A DNA stretch of 37,217 nucleotides from WHTX01 sp038255145. GTDB taxonomy: Bacteria > Actinomycetota > Acidimicrobiia > Acidimicrobiales > CAIXPF01. The notes beneath the pieces were generated by a model. That model was given only the letters and a program-made list of their open reading frames with translations. It was not told where the DNA came from and did no database searches. A program made the translations under genes and the position numbers. This document shows positions 15,221 through 24,165 of this stretch, piece after piece; within the stretch, counting starts at the first letter, position 1; every line of letters begins with the position of its first letter. The stretch lies in NCBI GenBank assembly GCA_038255145.1, contig JBBSLP010000063.1, positions 1 to 37,217 of the forward strand, written 5' to 3'.

Positions 15221-16825
15221 TCACGCCTCGGCGGGGGGTGCGGTGCCCAGGGCCACGGCCAGCAGCACGGCGGATTCCCGCTCGGCCGCCGCTCGCAGGG
15301 CGACGGCGTAGCGGTCCGCCGGAACCAGTTCGACGAGGCGATCGGGCCAGTGCCGGGCCGCCAGCAGGCCGTCGAGGTCGGCCTTGTCGACCAGGCGGGC
15401 CAGCAGGGGCAGGGTGACCTGGGCGTGCAGGGGGCGGTCGGGGTCGGTCAGCAGTCCGCCGACCCGGTCCAGGCCGGACAGGGCGGCGATGTCACCGGGG
15501 TCGATGTCCTGCCACGCCCCGGTGGCCTCGGCCACGAGGTCGGCCCGGGCACCGGCCACGGCCTCGAGCAGTTGGGCCCGGGCACTGCCGCTGCCCGCAG
15601 GCTGGCCGGCCAGGGCGCTGAGCAGGGCCACGGCGTCGGGATCGGCCAGCTGGGCGGCGGCCAGGGCCCGCTCGGTCACGGCCTGGTCGCCCCGGGACAT
15701 GATCTCGAGGGCGGCGCCGACGGCCTGGCGGGTGGCGGCCTCGGCCGAGCGGGGGGCCAGCGCCACCAGGAGGCGGGCCAGGGCGGCCAGCAGGGCCACC
15801 GACGGCGTCTGGGGCAGCACGCCGACCAGCAGCGTCAGCCGCGAACCGATGCGGGTCGGGGCCATGCCTTCGCGCAGCTGGGTGCTCCAGGCGTCGATCT
15901 CCTCGGCCGCGGCCGAGCCGATGGCTCCCGGGGCCACGCCGTCGAGCAGCACCTGGGCCCGGTCGGCCACCACGGGCTCGGTCGACGTGGCTGCGGCCAG
16001 CAGGTAGCGCCACGCCTCCTGGCGGCGGGCCAGGCGCAGGACCTCGCTGGCCACCGCCGGGGCTGCGGGCGATGGCGGTGGGGTGGTGGACCAGTTCACC
16101 GAGCTCGACGGCGACAGCCCCAGGGCCGAGGCCGCCACCCCCAGGTAGGGATCGACGCGCCCGACGAGGGCGTCACGGGCCTGCAGGCGTAGGGACTGGC
16201 GCTCCTCGGCGTCCACACCGGCGGTGGCCAGGCGCTCGAGCAGGGCCAGGGGACCCGAGGCGTCGGGGGCGGGGGCAGCCGGGGGGGCCTCGCGGGCGAC
16301 GCGGGCCACCCGGGGGCGTGAGCCGGCCGAGGCCTTGGCGATGGCGGTGTCGCTCCACGCCAGGCGCTTGCCGTCCACGCGCACGTGTTCGTTGGCCAGC
16401 AGGGCCGGTCGCATCCTTCGCCACAGGTCGGGCCACGGGTCGGGCGCCCGGGTGGTGGCGCCGGGGCGCACGGGGGCGGGGACGAGGCCCAGCCCGGCCA
16501 GGCGCTGGCGCAGCTCGACGGCGTCGAGGGGGGTGCGGGCCTCGCGCAGCAGGGCCAGGCCCAGAGCAGCGGGGTCGTTCGCCAGCTGGTCGCGCACGTC
16601 GTCGGGCTCGGCCGCGTTGCGGAAGGCCAGCGAGGTGGGATCGACGAAGCGGGCGCTCTTGGGCAACGCGTCCCACGACACCTTGTCGCCGCCGAGGAAC
16701 TCGATGCGGATGGCACCGGGCGACTCGTCGACGACCCTGCCCACCCTGCGGGTATCACCGAGGTTCTGCAGCACCCAACGGGCCTCGGGTGCGGTCGGGG
16801 TCTCTGTCACGATGTCGTCAGCCAC
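15221..16825 (-). CDS. hypothetical Ala/Leu-rich helical protein, 534 aa
   Basis: I do not recognise a family. GTG 16825 was chosen because GGAG lies just upstream and the product starts VADDIVTETPTAPEARWVLQ; an in-frame start at 16870 would add 15 residues without support. Residues about 15-60 look like a small beta-rich module (LGDTRRVGRVVDESPGAIRI, then EFLGGDKVSWDALP). Residues about 65-180 contain DPAALGLALLREA- and LWRRMRPALLANEHVRVDGK-type helices. The rest is a long run of A/L-rich amphipathic helices that could be a HEAT- or TPR-like solenoid. There is no signal peptide, membrane helix or catalytic motif. It lies between the kup gene (96 bp upstream) and a hairpin. A cytoplasmic scaffold role is only a guess. 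Confidence 0.7.
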   Translation of the reverse strand: MADDIVTETPTAPEARWVLQNLGDTRRVGRVVDESPGAIRIEFLGGDKVSWDALPKSARFVDPTSLAFRNAAEPDDVRDQLANDPAALGLALLREARTPLDAVELRQRLAGLGLVPAPVRPGATTRAPDPWPDLWRRMRPALLANEHVRVDGKRLAWSDTAIAKASAGSRPRVARVAREAPPAAPAPDASGPLALLERLATAGVDAEERQSLRLQARDALVGRVDPYLGVAASALGLSPSSSVNWSTTPPPSPAAPAVASEVLRLARRQEAWRYLLAAATSTEPVVADRAQVLLDGVAPGAIGSAAAEEIDAWSTQLREGMAPTRIGSRLTLLVGVLPQTPSVALLAALARLLVALAPRSAEAATRQAVGAALEIMSRGDQAVTERALAAAQLADPDAVALLSALAGQPAGSGSARAQLLEAVAGARADLVAEATGAWQDIDPGDIAALSGLDRVGGLLTDPDRPLHAQVTLPLLARLVDKADLDGLLAARHWPDRLVELVPADRYAVALRAAAERESAVLLAVALGTAPPAEA

Positions 16826-16921
16826 TGTGCTCCGAGGGTAGAGGACCCAGGCGCCGGACCGCATGGGCAACCGCCGCGCGTGCGACGACGGTCACATGCC
16901 GTGCTCGGACGCTCGTGCAGC

Positions 16922-19000
16922 TCAGATGTCGAGGCGGACGCCCACGACGACGGTGCGGTCGTAGGGGAGGTCGAAGAAGTTCGCCGCCCCCGAGGCGTTG
17001 CGCAGCATGAGGGCGAACAACTTCTCCCGCCAGCGGGCCATGCCCGAGCGGTTGGAGGCCGTCACCATCTCCGATCCGAGGAAGAACGTCACCCGTTCGA
17101 GGTCGAAGCCCTCGACGGTCTGCAGGGCGGCGGGCAGTTCGGGCTTCTCCATGAAGCCGAAGTTGGCCCGGAACTGGCAGAAGCCGCTGCCGAAGTCGGT
17201 CACGTCGACCCGTTCGCGGTCCGGCGGCAGGCGGGGTACCGACAGCGTCACCACCGACAGCACGATGGTGCGTTCGTGCAGCACCCGGTTGTGGCGCACG
17301 TTGGTGGCCAGCGCCGGCGGGGTCAGGCCGGGCTCGCTGTACATGAACACCGCCGTGCCCTCGACCCGGGCCGGGGCCTGGTGCGAGGTGGTGACCCGCT
17401 CGACGAACTCGCCCAGGGGTATGAGCTCGGCCCGCAACTGCTCGCGCACGAGCGCCCGCCCGGTGCGCCAGGTGGTGAGCATGACGAACACCGCCACCCC
17501 CACCACCAGGGGGAACCAGCCGCCGTGGGGGATCTTGAACAGGTTGGCCCCCAGGAAGGCCACGTCGGCGACGAGGAAGGTGCCGCACAGCCCGGCCGAG
17601 ACGGGGAGGGACCACCCCCAGCGTTCTCGGGCCACCACGAACAGCAGCAGGGTGGTGATGAACATGGTGGCGGTGACGGCCACGCCGTAGGCCGCGGCCA
17701 GGGCGCTCGACGAGCGGAACGTGACCACTAGGGCGATGCACGCCGCCATCAGCGCCCAGTTCACCGCGGGGATGTAGATCTGTCCGGCCTGGGTGGCCGA
17801 GGTGTGCTGGATGCGCAGGCGGGGGCTGTACCCCAGCTGCACGGCCTGCATGGTGATGGAGAACACCCCCGAGATGAGGGCCTGGGAGGCGATGACGGTG
17901 GCCATGGTGGCCAGCAGCGTCAGCCCCAGGCGGGCCCAGTGCGGGGCCATCAGGTAGAAGGGGTTGGCCACCGCCTCGTGGTCCTTCATGACCAGGGCGC
18001 CCTGGCCCAGGTAGTTCAGCACCAGGGCGGGCAGGGCCAGGAAGAACCAGCCCATCTGGATGGGGCGGCGCCCGAAGTGGCCCATGTCGGCGTACAACGC
18101 CTCGCCGCCGGTGACGACGAGGAAGACCGAGCCGAGCACGAGGAAGCCCCGCATCCCGTTGTCGCCGAAGAACTGCACGGCGTGGGTGGGGTTGAGGGCG
18201 GCGAGCACGCCGGGGTCGTCGCCGATGTGGATCAGGCCGAGGATGGCCAGCACCGCGAACCACACCACCATGATGGGCCCGAAGAAGGTGCCCACCGTGC
18301 CCGTGCCCCGGGACTGGACGCTGAACAGGCCGACGAGGATCAGACAGGCGATGGGGATGACGAAGCGGTCGACCGAGGGCGCGGCCAGGCTCAGGCCCTC
18401 GACGGCGCTGAGGACCGAGATGGCCGGCGTGATCATGCCGTCGCCGTAGAGCAGGGCGGTGCCGAACAGGCCCACCATGACCAGGATCCACCGGGGGGTC
18501 CGCGGTGTCCGCACCGCGGTGCGCACGGGGGTGACGAGGGCGGCCAGGGCGAGGATGCCGCCCTCACCGCCGTTGTCCGCCCGCATGACGAACAACAGGT
18601 ACTTGACCGTGATGACCAGCATCATCGACCAGAAGATGAGGGACAGGACACCGAGGACGTTGGCGTCGAGCACGGCGAGGTCGTGGGCCTCGAAGGACTC
18701 CCGCATCGCGTAGAGGGGGCTGGTGCCGATGTCGCCGTAGACGATGCCCAGGGCACCCAGGGTCAGCTTGGCCAGGTCCTTGCCCACGGGCCGGTCCGGG
18801 GCGGCGTGGTGGGGTGGTCCCGCCGCCCCTGGCGGTGGAGGACCGCCGGTGGAGGCGCCGTCGACGTCGGGGCGCTCGTCGCCGGGGGCGCCGTCGGTCA
18901 GGACCCTGGCGCCGGGGTCCTGATCGGGAGGTTCGTCGGAGGTCGCGTCCCGCCCGGTTCCACGGTCGCCGGTCGGAGCGGGTTCGGCGTCGTTGGGCAC
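16922..19000 (-). CDS. kup: Kup family potassium uptake transporter
   Basis: A 692-residue protein from GTG 19000. After an unusual 70-residue acidic/proline-rich cytoplasmic N-terminus comes the Kup core: LTLGALGIVYGDIGTSPLYA (hallmark GDIGTSPLYA), then about 12 TM helices including LYGDGMITPAISVLSAVEGL and GGEALYADMGHFGRRPI. The hydrophilic C-terminal domain of Kup follows (VPRLPPDRERVDVTDFGSGF, FFLGSEMVTAS). Kup takes up K+ with H+ symport, particularly under acid or low-turgor conditions. Divergent from the LLM oxidoreductase with an 89-bp gap. The low-complexity N-terminal extension is longer than in the E. coli protein, and its function is unknown. Confidence 0.95.
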   Translation of the reverse strand: MPNDAEPAPTGDRGTGRDATSDEPPDQDPGARVLTDGAPGDERPDVDGASTGGPPPPGAAGPPHHAAPDRPVGKDLAKLTLGALGIVYGDIGTSPLYAMRESFEAHDLAVLDANVLGVLSLIFWSMMLVITVKYLLFVMRADNGGEGGILALAALVTPVRTAVRTPRTPRWILVMVGLFGTALLYGDGMITPAISVLSAVEGLSLAAPSVDRFVIPIACLILVGLFSVQSRGTGTVGTFFGPIMVVWFAVLAILGLIHIGDDPGVLAALNPTHAVQFFGDNGMRGFLVLGSVFLVVTGGEALYADMGHFGRRPIQMGWFFLALPALVLNYLGQGALVMKDHEAVANPFYLMAPHWARLGLTLLATMATVIASQALISGVFSITMQAVQLGYSPRLRIQHTSATQAGQIYIPAVNWALMAACIALVVTFRSSSALAAAYGVAVTATMFITTLLLFVVARERWGWSLPVSAGLCGTFLVADVAFLGANLFKIPHGGWFPLVVGVAVFVMLTTWRTGRALVREQLRAELIPLGEFVERVTTSHQAPARVEGTAVFMYSEPGLTPPALATNVRHNRVLHERTIVLSVVTLSVPRLPPDRERVDVTDFGSGFCQFRANFGFMEKPELPAALQTVEGFDLERVTFFLGSEMVTASNRSGMARWREKLFALMLRNASGAANFFDLPYDRTVVVGVRLDI

Positions 19001-19077
19001 AGTGCCGTCGTTCTAACCCAGCACGGGGGTCGGTGGTGCACCGAGACGCTCCCGGGCACGTGGATGGTCCTACTGGC

Positions 19078-19083
19078 TACCGT
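19078..19083 (+). promoter_or_regulatory. candidate -10 element for a leaderless LLM oxidoreductase mRNA
   Basis: TACCGT matches TANNNT and ends exactly 6 nt before the ATG at 19090. No Shine-Dalgarno sequence precedes the ATG and no clear -35 is seen. Confidence 0.4.
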
Positions 19084-19089
19084 GCGGCC

Positions 19090-20097
19090 ATGGCCGACCG
19101 CCGCTTCTGGATCATGCTCCCCCCGTCACGCTCCGCAGCCAAGACGGTCGAGGTGGCGCAGGGGGCCGAGGCCAGCGGTCTCGAGGGCGTCTTCTCCATC
19201 CAGCTCGGTTCCAACCCCTGGGTGCCCCTGGGCGCAGTGGCCGCCACCACGTCGTCGGTCCGCCTGGCCAGTGGCATCGCCCTGGCCCTGGCCCGGCCTC
19301 CGTTGGAGACGGCCCTGGCTGCCCTCGACGTCGACCACCTGTGCGACGGGCGCTTCACCCTGGGCCTGGGCACCGGGGTGCGGACCAGCCACGAGCGCCA
19401 CTACGGCGTGCCCTACGACCGGCCCGTGGCCCGCCTGGCCGAGGCCGTGCGCATCATCAGGCTGATCACCACGGGGGCGGCCCGGCGCACGGGGCGCTTC
19501 GACGGCGAGTTCTGGCAGCTCGACCTGTCCGACCTGGCCGCCCCCCGACCCCTGCGTCCCTCCCTGCCCATCTGGGTGGCCGCCCTGCGCACGCCGCTGG
19601 TCAAGGTGGCGGGCGAGCTGGCCGACGGCCTCATCGGTCACCCGTCGTGGTCGGCCCGCTGGGCCATCGAGCAGGTCAACGGGCCCTTCGCCGAGGCCGT
19701 GGCCCGCAGCGGCCGCACCCGGGCCGACGTCGAGGTCAACCTGTGGCACGTGGCCGCCCCCAACCCCGACGCCGCCCAGTCGGTGCGCGACGCCAAGGCC
19801 CACGTGGCCATCTACGCGTCGATCGCCCAGTACCACGCCTACTTCGCCGCCCACGGCTTCGGCGACGAGGCCGCCCGCCTGACCGCGGCGGTGGCCGCGG
19901 GGGAGCGGGACCTGGTGTCGATCATCCCCGACGAGATGGCCCGCACCTTCGTGCTCTGTGGCACCCCCGACCAGGTGGCCGAGCAGGTCGAGCCGCTGTG
20001 GGACATCGCCGACTCCCTGTGCCTGCAACCCCCGCCCGTCCCCGGTGACCAACGCCGGGCCTACGAAGCCCAGATCGCCGACACCTTCTACAACTGA
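19090..20097 (+). CDS. LLM class (luciferase-like, probably F420-dependent) oxidoreductase
   Basis: A 335-residue TIM-barrel luciferase-like monooxygenase. ATG 19090 was chosen because MADRRFWIMLPPS is the natural first strand; the frame is open upstream but not protein-like. Typical elements: VEVAQGAEASGLEGVFS (helix 1), TSSVRLASGIALALARPPLE (substrate and flavin side), LCDGRFTLGLGTG (loop after strand 4), LRPSLPIWVAAL and a C-terminal CGTPDQVAEQVEPL. In actinobacteria such proteins mostly use coenzyme F420; the substrate is unknown. The stop codon, a 15-bp palindrome (ctgagcgccgctcag, 20094-20108) and the stop of the convergent threonine ammonia-lyase gene all overlap. Confidence 0.88.
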   Translation: MADRRFWIMLPPSRSAAKTVEVAQGAEASGLEGVFSIQLGSNPWVPLGAVAATTSSVRLASGIALALARPPLETALAALDVDHLCDGRFTLGLGTGVRTSHERHYGVPYDRPVARLAEAVRIIRLITTGAARRTGRFDGEFWQLDLSDLAAPRPLRPSLPIWVAALRTPLVKVAGELADGLIGHPSWSARWAIEQVNGPFAEAVARSGRTRADVEVNLWHVAAPNPDAAQSVRDAKAHVAIYASIAQYHAYFAAHGFGDEAARLTAAVAAGERDLVSIIPDEMARTFVLCGTPDQVAEQVEPLWDIADSLCLQPPPVPGDQRRAYEAQIADTFYN

Positions 20098-20104
20098 GCG
20101 CCGC

Positions 20105-21673
20105 TCAGCGGAGGAAGAGGGCGTAGGCGGGGTTGGCCGACTCGTCGTGGGGGCGGTAGCCGACCAGGGACAGGTCGGCGAGGAAGGCGGCGAAGGCGTC
20201 GTCGTCGCTGGCGGGGACCTGGATGCCGCACAGCACCCGCCCGTAGTCGGCGCCGTGGTTGCGGTAGTGGAAGAGCGAGATGTTCCAGCCCACGCTCATG
20301 GCCTCGAGGAAGCGCATCAGCGCCCCCGGCCGCTCGGGGAACTCGAAGCGGTAGAGCCGTTCGTCGTGCGTGCGAGCCGACCGGCCCCCCACCAGGTGGC
20401 GGATGTGGAGCTTGGCCATCTCGTCCTCGGTCAGGTCGAGCGTGCCCATGCCGGCGGCCTCGAGGCGGCTCACCACCTCGGCCGTGTCCGCCCTGCCCTC
20501 CACCTGCAGGCCGCAGAAGACGTGGGCTTCGTCGCTGTCGGCGATGCGGTAGTTGAACTCGGTGACGTTGCGTGAGCCGATCAGCGAGCAGAAGCGGCGG
20601 AACGAGCCCGGCCGTTCGGGCACGGTCACGGCCAGCAGCGCTTCCCGCCCCTCACCGACCTCGGCCCGCTCGGCCACGAAGCGCAGCCGGTCGAAGTTCA
20701 TGTTGGCCCCACAGGCCACCGCCACCAGGTCCTGACCCAGCACCGGCCTGCCCGCGGCGGCCTCGCGGGCGACGTAGGCCTTGGCCCCGGCGATGGCAAG
20801 GGCGCCCGAGGGCTCGAGGATGGACCGGGTGTCCTGGAAGACGTCCTTGATGGCCGCGCACAGGTCGTCGGTGTCCACGGTGATGACCTCGTCGACGAAC
20901 TGGCGGGCCAGGCGGAACGGCTCCACCCCCACCTCGCGCACGGCCACGCCGTCGGCGAACAGGCCCACGGCGTCGAGGCGCACCCGGTGCCCCGCCGCCA
21001 GGGAGCGCTTCATGGAGTCGGCATCGGTGGGTTCGACGCCGATGACGCGCACGTCGGGCCGCAGCCGCTTCACGTAGGCCGAGATCCCCCCGATGAGCCC
21101 GCCCCCACCGATGGCCACGAAGATGGCGTGCAGGGGACCCGAGTGCTGGCGCAGGATCTCCATGCCCACGGTGCCCTGACCGGCGATGACGTCAGGATCG
21201 TCGAAGGGGTGCACGAAGGTCAGGCCCCGCTCGGCCTCGAGCACGTGGGCGTGGGCCTCGGCCTCGTCGAAGGTGTCTCCGATGACGACGATCTCCGCCC
21301 CCCGGGCGGCCACGGCCAGGGTCTTGGTGGTGGGCGTGGTGGCGGGCATGACGATGACCGCGGTGCAGCCCAGGCGCTGGGCGGCCAGGGCCACCCCTTG
21401 GGCGTGGTTGCCGGCCGACGCCGTCACCACACCCCGGGCCAGGGCCTCGGGGGACAGGTGGGCCATCTTGTTGTAGGCCCCCCGCAGCTTGAACGAGAAC
21501 ACCGACTGGACGTCCTCCCGCTTGAGGAGCAGGCGGTTGCCCAGCCGGGCCGACAGCAGCGGCGCCACCTCGAGGGGGGACTCCACGGCCACGTCGTAGA
21601 CGCGGGCGGTGAGGATGCGGACGAGGTAGTCGGGGTCGGCCGCGATGGGGTCGACAGCATCGGGGGAGCTCAC
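20105..21673 (-). CDS. ilvA: threonine ammonia-lyase, biosynthetic (with two C-terminal ACT-like domains)
   Basis: A 522-residue PLP enzyme, close to the 514 residues of E. coli IlvA. It deaminates L-threonine to 2-oxobutanoate, the first step of isoleucine synthesis. GTG 21673 (VSSPDAVDP) was chosen; the frame continues upstream only as the shadow of the MFS gene. The PLP lysine is K62 in VFSFKLRGAYNKM. The phosphate-binding loop is FVAIGGGGLIGGISAY. SAGNHAQGVALAAQRLG fits the family. The C-terminal 190 residues contain two ACT-like repeats (VTVPERPGSFRRFCSLIGS; FEFPERPGALMRFLEAM), typical of isoleucine feedback. It is 43 bp downstream of an MFS gene on the same strand. Confidence 0.95.
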   Translation of the reverse strand: MSSPDAVDPIAADPDYLVRILTARVYDVAVESPLEVAPLLSARLGNRLLLKREDVQSVFSFKLRGAYNKMAHLSPEALARGVVTASAGNHAQGVALAAQRLGCTAVIVMPATTPTTKTLAVAARGAEIVVIGDTFDEAEAHAHVLEAERGLTFVHPFDDPDVIAGQGTVGMEILRQHSGPLHAIFVAIGGGGLIGGISAYVKRLRPDVRVIGVEPTDADSMKRSLAAGHRVRLDAVGLFADGVAVREVGVEPFRLARQFVDEVITVDTDDLCAAIKDVFQDTRSILEPSGALAIAGAKAYVAREAAAGRPVLGQDLVAVACGANMNFDRLRFVAERAEVGEGREALLAVTVPERPGSFRRFCSLIGSRNVTEFNYRIADSDEAHVFCGLQVEGRADTAEVVSRLEAAGMGTLDLTEDEMAKLHIRHLVGGRSARTHDERLYRFEFPERPGALMRFLEAMSVGWNISLFHYRNHGADYGRVLCGIQVPASDDDAFAAFLADLSLVGYRPHDESANPAYALFLR

Positions 21674-21716
21674 CGGTCCAGCCTCCCATGCGCCGTGTCG
21701 CCCGCCAGGTCCGGCC

Positions 21717-22952
21717 TCACTGCTCTTCGGGGGGGCGCACGTCACGGAACATGCCCAGCAGCACCAGGTCGTAGGTGCCCTTGAGCACGCCCCCCACCAC
21801 CAGGGGCCAGCCGAAGGCGCTGTGCTCCAGCAACCAGCCGGCGAACAGGGGGGCGGCGGCCGAAGCCAGGCTGCGGGGCACGTTGGTGATCGACGCCGCC
21901 GCGGGGCGTTCGGCCGGGGTGACCACGGCCATGACGTAGCTGGTACGGGTGGGCACGTCCATCTGGCTGAGCGTGGCTCGCAGCAGCAGGCAGGCGATGG
22001 CCAGGCCCCCGTTGGGCATGAACGGGGTGGCGATGAGCAGCAGGTTGGCGGGCAGGTGGGTGAAGACCATGGTGCGCACCAGCCCGATGCGCCGGGCGAT
22101 GCGCACGGCCAGGAGCGCGGATGCCCCCGCCAGCAGGCCGGTCCAGAAGAACACCGCTCCGGCCAGGGCGATGGACACGCCGTGGCGGCGGGCCAGCCAC
22201 AGCACGACCATGGACTGGACCACGAAGCCCCCGCCCAGGGAGTCGAGGGAGAACACCGCGGCCAGCTTGTACACCGTGCGTCGTGACGGGCCCAGGGCGG
22301 CCCGGGGTGCCCCCTCGGGAGGCTCCACGGCGGGGGACAGGCGGCGGTACGAGAACCACACCACCACCCCGGCGGCGGCGTAGACGAAGAACACCCCCCG
22401 CAGGGCGGCCTCGGTCGACAGCCCGGTGCGGTCGGCCAGCCACCCGGGCACCCCCGCGGCCAGGGAGCCGAAGGCGGCCACGGCGAAGCCGACCAGGCTG
22501 TAGCGGGCGAACAGCGAGGTGCGCTCGCGGTCGGACACCGTGGCCGGCAGCAGGGCCTGCTCGGTGGGCAGGAACACGCTGACGTCACCGGCCGAGGGGT
22601 TCATGGTGCCGAGCACGGCCACCACCATCAGGGCCCAGAAGCCCGACAGCAGCCCGAAGCCCAACCCGGTGGCCACCATCACCGCGGCCACGGCCTGCAG
22701 CAGCCGCAGACGGGACAGGCGGTGGAACCGCAGGCCCACGGCCAGGGTGAGCACGGCCGAACCGATGAGGGTCCCGGTGATGACGCCGCCGACCTGGAGG
22801 CTGGAGAAGCCCAGGCTGACCAGGTACAGGGGCAGCACCACCGACACCAGGCCATCGACGAAGGCCCGCACGCCACGGGTCCGCACCAGCACCCCGGCAT
22901 CGGGGGTGGTCTCGGGAGGCAGCAGGTGCCACCGGTGCAGGCCGCTCACCAT
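21717..22952 (-). CDS. MFS family transporter
   Basis: A 411-residue protein from ATG 22952 (MVSGLHRWH); an in-frame GTG at 22970 is possible, and AGGA lies 9 nt before the ATG. Twelve hydrophobic helices are seen, including FVDGLVSVVLPLYLVSLGF, VGGVITGTLIGSAVLTLAVG and LLSGFWALMVVAVLGTMNP. The cytoplasmic motif after TM2 (GLRFHRLSRLRLL) and the mid-loop (RRLSPAVEPPEGAPR) suit the major facilitator superfamily, close to drug or sugar efflux groups. The substrate is unknown. It lies between the tagging-type operon (97 bp upstream) and ilvA (43 bp downstream), all on one strand, so readthrough in either direction is possible. Confidence 0.85.
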   Translation of the reverse strand: MVSGLHRWHLLPPETTPDAGVLVRTRGVRAFVDGLVSVVLPLYLVSLGFSSLQVGGVITGTLIGSAVLTLAVGLRFHRLSRLRLLQAVAAVMVATGLGFGLLSGFWALMVVAVLGTMNPSAGDVSVFLPTEQALLPATVSDRERTSLFARYSLVGFAVAAFGSLAAGVPGWLADRTGLSTEAALRGVFFVYAAAGVVVWFSYRRLSPAVEPPEGAPRAALGPSRRTVYKLAAVFSLDSLGGGFVVQSMVVLWLARRHGVSIALAGAVFFWTGLLAGASALLAVRIARRIGLVRTMVFTHLPANLLLIATPFMPNGGLAIACLLLRATLSQMDVPTRTSYVMAVVTPAERPAAASITNVPRSLASAAAPLFAGWLLEHSAFGWPLVVGGVLKGTYDLVLLGMFRDVRPPEEQ

Positions 22953-23049
22953 GGGCGGCGATCCTGGCACGGCGTCAGCGCCAGCGCCCGTTCACACTTC
23001 CTACTGGATGGCGTAAGGAAGACTGATCAGCACCGGGGCCGGGGACCGC

Positions 23050-24135
23050 TCAGGCGGCGGCGGCGTCGTTGGCGCCGGCCCGGGCGGCGGCGTTCACCTG
23101 CTCGTGCACGAAGGACAGCTTGTCGATGACGGTGGGGGAGAGGACGAAGGGGTAGAGGTCCTCCTTGCCCATGGACCGGTTCACCGCGTTGAGGGCGTAG
23201 GTCAGGGCCAGCCAGTCGGCCACGACCTGCTCGAAGCGCTCGTCCTGCAGGTCCTCGGTGGGGGTCACGGCCAGGGAGCGGTCCTGGATGGTGGCCACCC
23301 GGGGCCCGGTCACGCTGACCCCGAAGGCGGCCGCGGTCTGCAGGGTGTCACGGATGTGCAGGTAGTGGGCGAAGGTCTCGGCCCAGTCCTCCCACGGGTG
23401 CATGGTGGCGTACGAGCTCACGAAGTGCTCCCGCCAGTCGAGGGGCGGACCCTCGGCGTAGTGGCGCTTCAGCTCGTCGTCGTAGGAGATGGTCTCGTCG
23501 CCGAACAGGGTCCGGAAGTGGCCGATGGGCCCGCCGTGCTCGATGAGCACGGTCCAGAAGTAGTGGCCGATCTCGTGGCGCAGGTGGCCCAACACGGTGC
23601 GGTAGACCTCCCCCAGCTTCTCCCGCACCTGGGTGCGGTACACGTGGTCCGACTCGGCCAGGTCCAGGGTGACCACACCGTTCTCGTGCCCGGTGTAGAC
23701 CTTGTCGCCCTTGGAGGAGAGCAGGTCGAAGGCCAGGCCGGTGACGGGATCGTCCTCCCGGGACACGATGGGCAGGCCCAGCTCGAGGAGCTGGAACATC
23801 AGCCGCCGCTTGGCCTCCTCGGCGGCGGCGAAGGCCTGCATGCCGGCCTCGTCCTCATCCGCGGGACGCTTGCGGGTCAACCGACACGAGTCGCACAGGT
23901 CGTTGGGGTCGTGATCGGGCACGACCCAGTTGCACGCGGCCAGCCCGGCGTTCATGCACCGCCGGTGGCCCGAGCGGTCGTCCACGGCCACCAGGGCACC
24001 GGACCGCTCGCCGGGGTGCAAGGCGACGATGGAACGGCGGGCGGGCACGAAGCCCAGGGAGGAGTGGCAACGCAGGCACTCGCTGTTCTCGAAGAACACG
24101 AGCTGCTGGCAGTTCTGGCAGGTGAACGCACGCAC
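23050..24135 (-). CDS. zinc-ribbon putative metallopeptidase (zinc-ribbon_6 / Peptidase_Mx-like)
   Basis: A 361-residue protein from GTG 24135. The N-terminus is a zinc ribbon with C6-x2-C9 and C20-x2-C23. A second cysteine cluster (C60, C68, C81-x2-C84) follows. The catalytic zinc motif is H187-E-I-G-H191 in VLGHLRHEIGHYFW, with a later glutamate in EDWAETFAHYLH as the likely third ligand. There is no signal peptide, so it is cytoplasmic. It matches DUF2248-type putative zinc-binding metallopeptidases, which often neighbour circularly permuted ATP-grasp/alpha-E/transglutaminase genes. It is the last gene of that operon here, 30 bp after the transglutaminase. A removal or processing role in a ligase system is inference. 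Confidence 0.87.
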   Translation of the reverse strand: MRAFTCQNCQQLVFFENSECLRCHSSLGFVPARRSIVALHPGERSGALVAVDDRSGHRRCMNAGLAACNWVVPDHDPNDLCDSCRLTRKRPADEDEAGMQAFAAAEEAKRRLMFQLLELGLPIVSREDDPVTGLAFDLLSSKGDKVYTGHENGVVTLDLAESDHVYRTQVREKLGEVYRTVLGHLRHEIGHYFWTVLIEHGGPIGHFRTLFGDETISYDDELKRHYAEGPPLDWREHFVSSYATMHPWEDWAETFAHYLHIRDTLQTAAAFGVSVTGPRVATIQDRSLAVTPTEDLQDERFEQVVADWLALTYALNAVNRSMGKEDLYPFVLSPTVIDKLSFVHEQVNAAARAGANDAAAA

Positions 24136-24165
24136 GGCGCCCCCTGTACCCGGCCGGGGCCCGGG

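Noticed and set aside
20094..20108. 15-bp palindrome ctgagcgccgctcag as a terminator
   Set aside because: The loop would be a single base and the arms only 7 bp; it spans both stop codons and may be coincidental.
21674..22588. Extending threonine ammonia-lyase upstream in the open frame
   Set aside because: The frame lies inside the MFS gene in another frame and gives Pro/Cys-rich non-protein sequence; GTG 21673 gives the normal family length.
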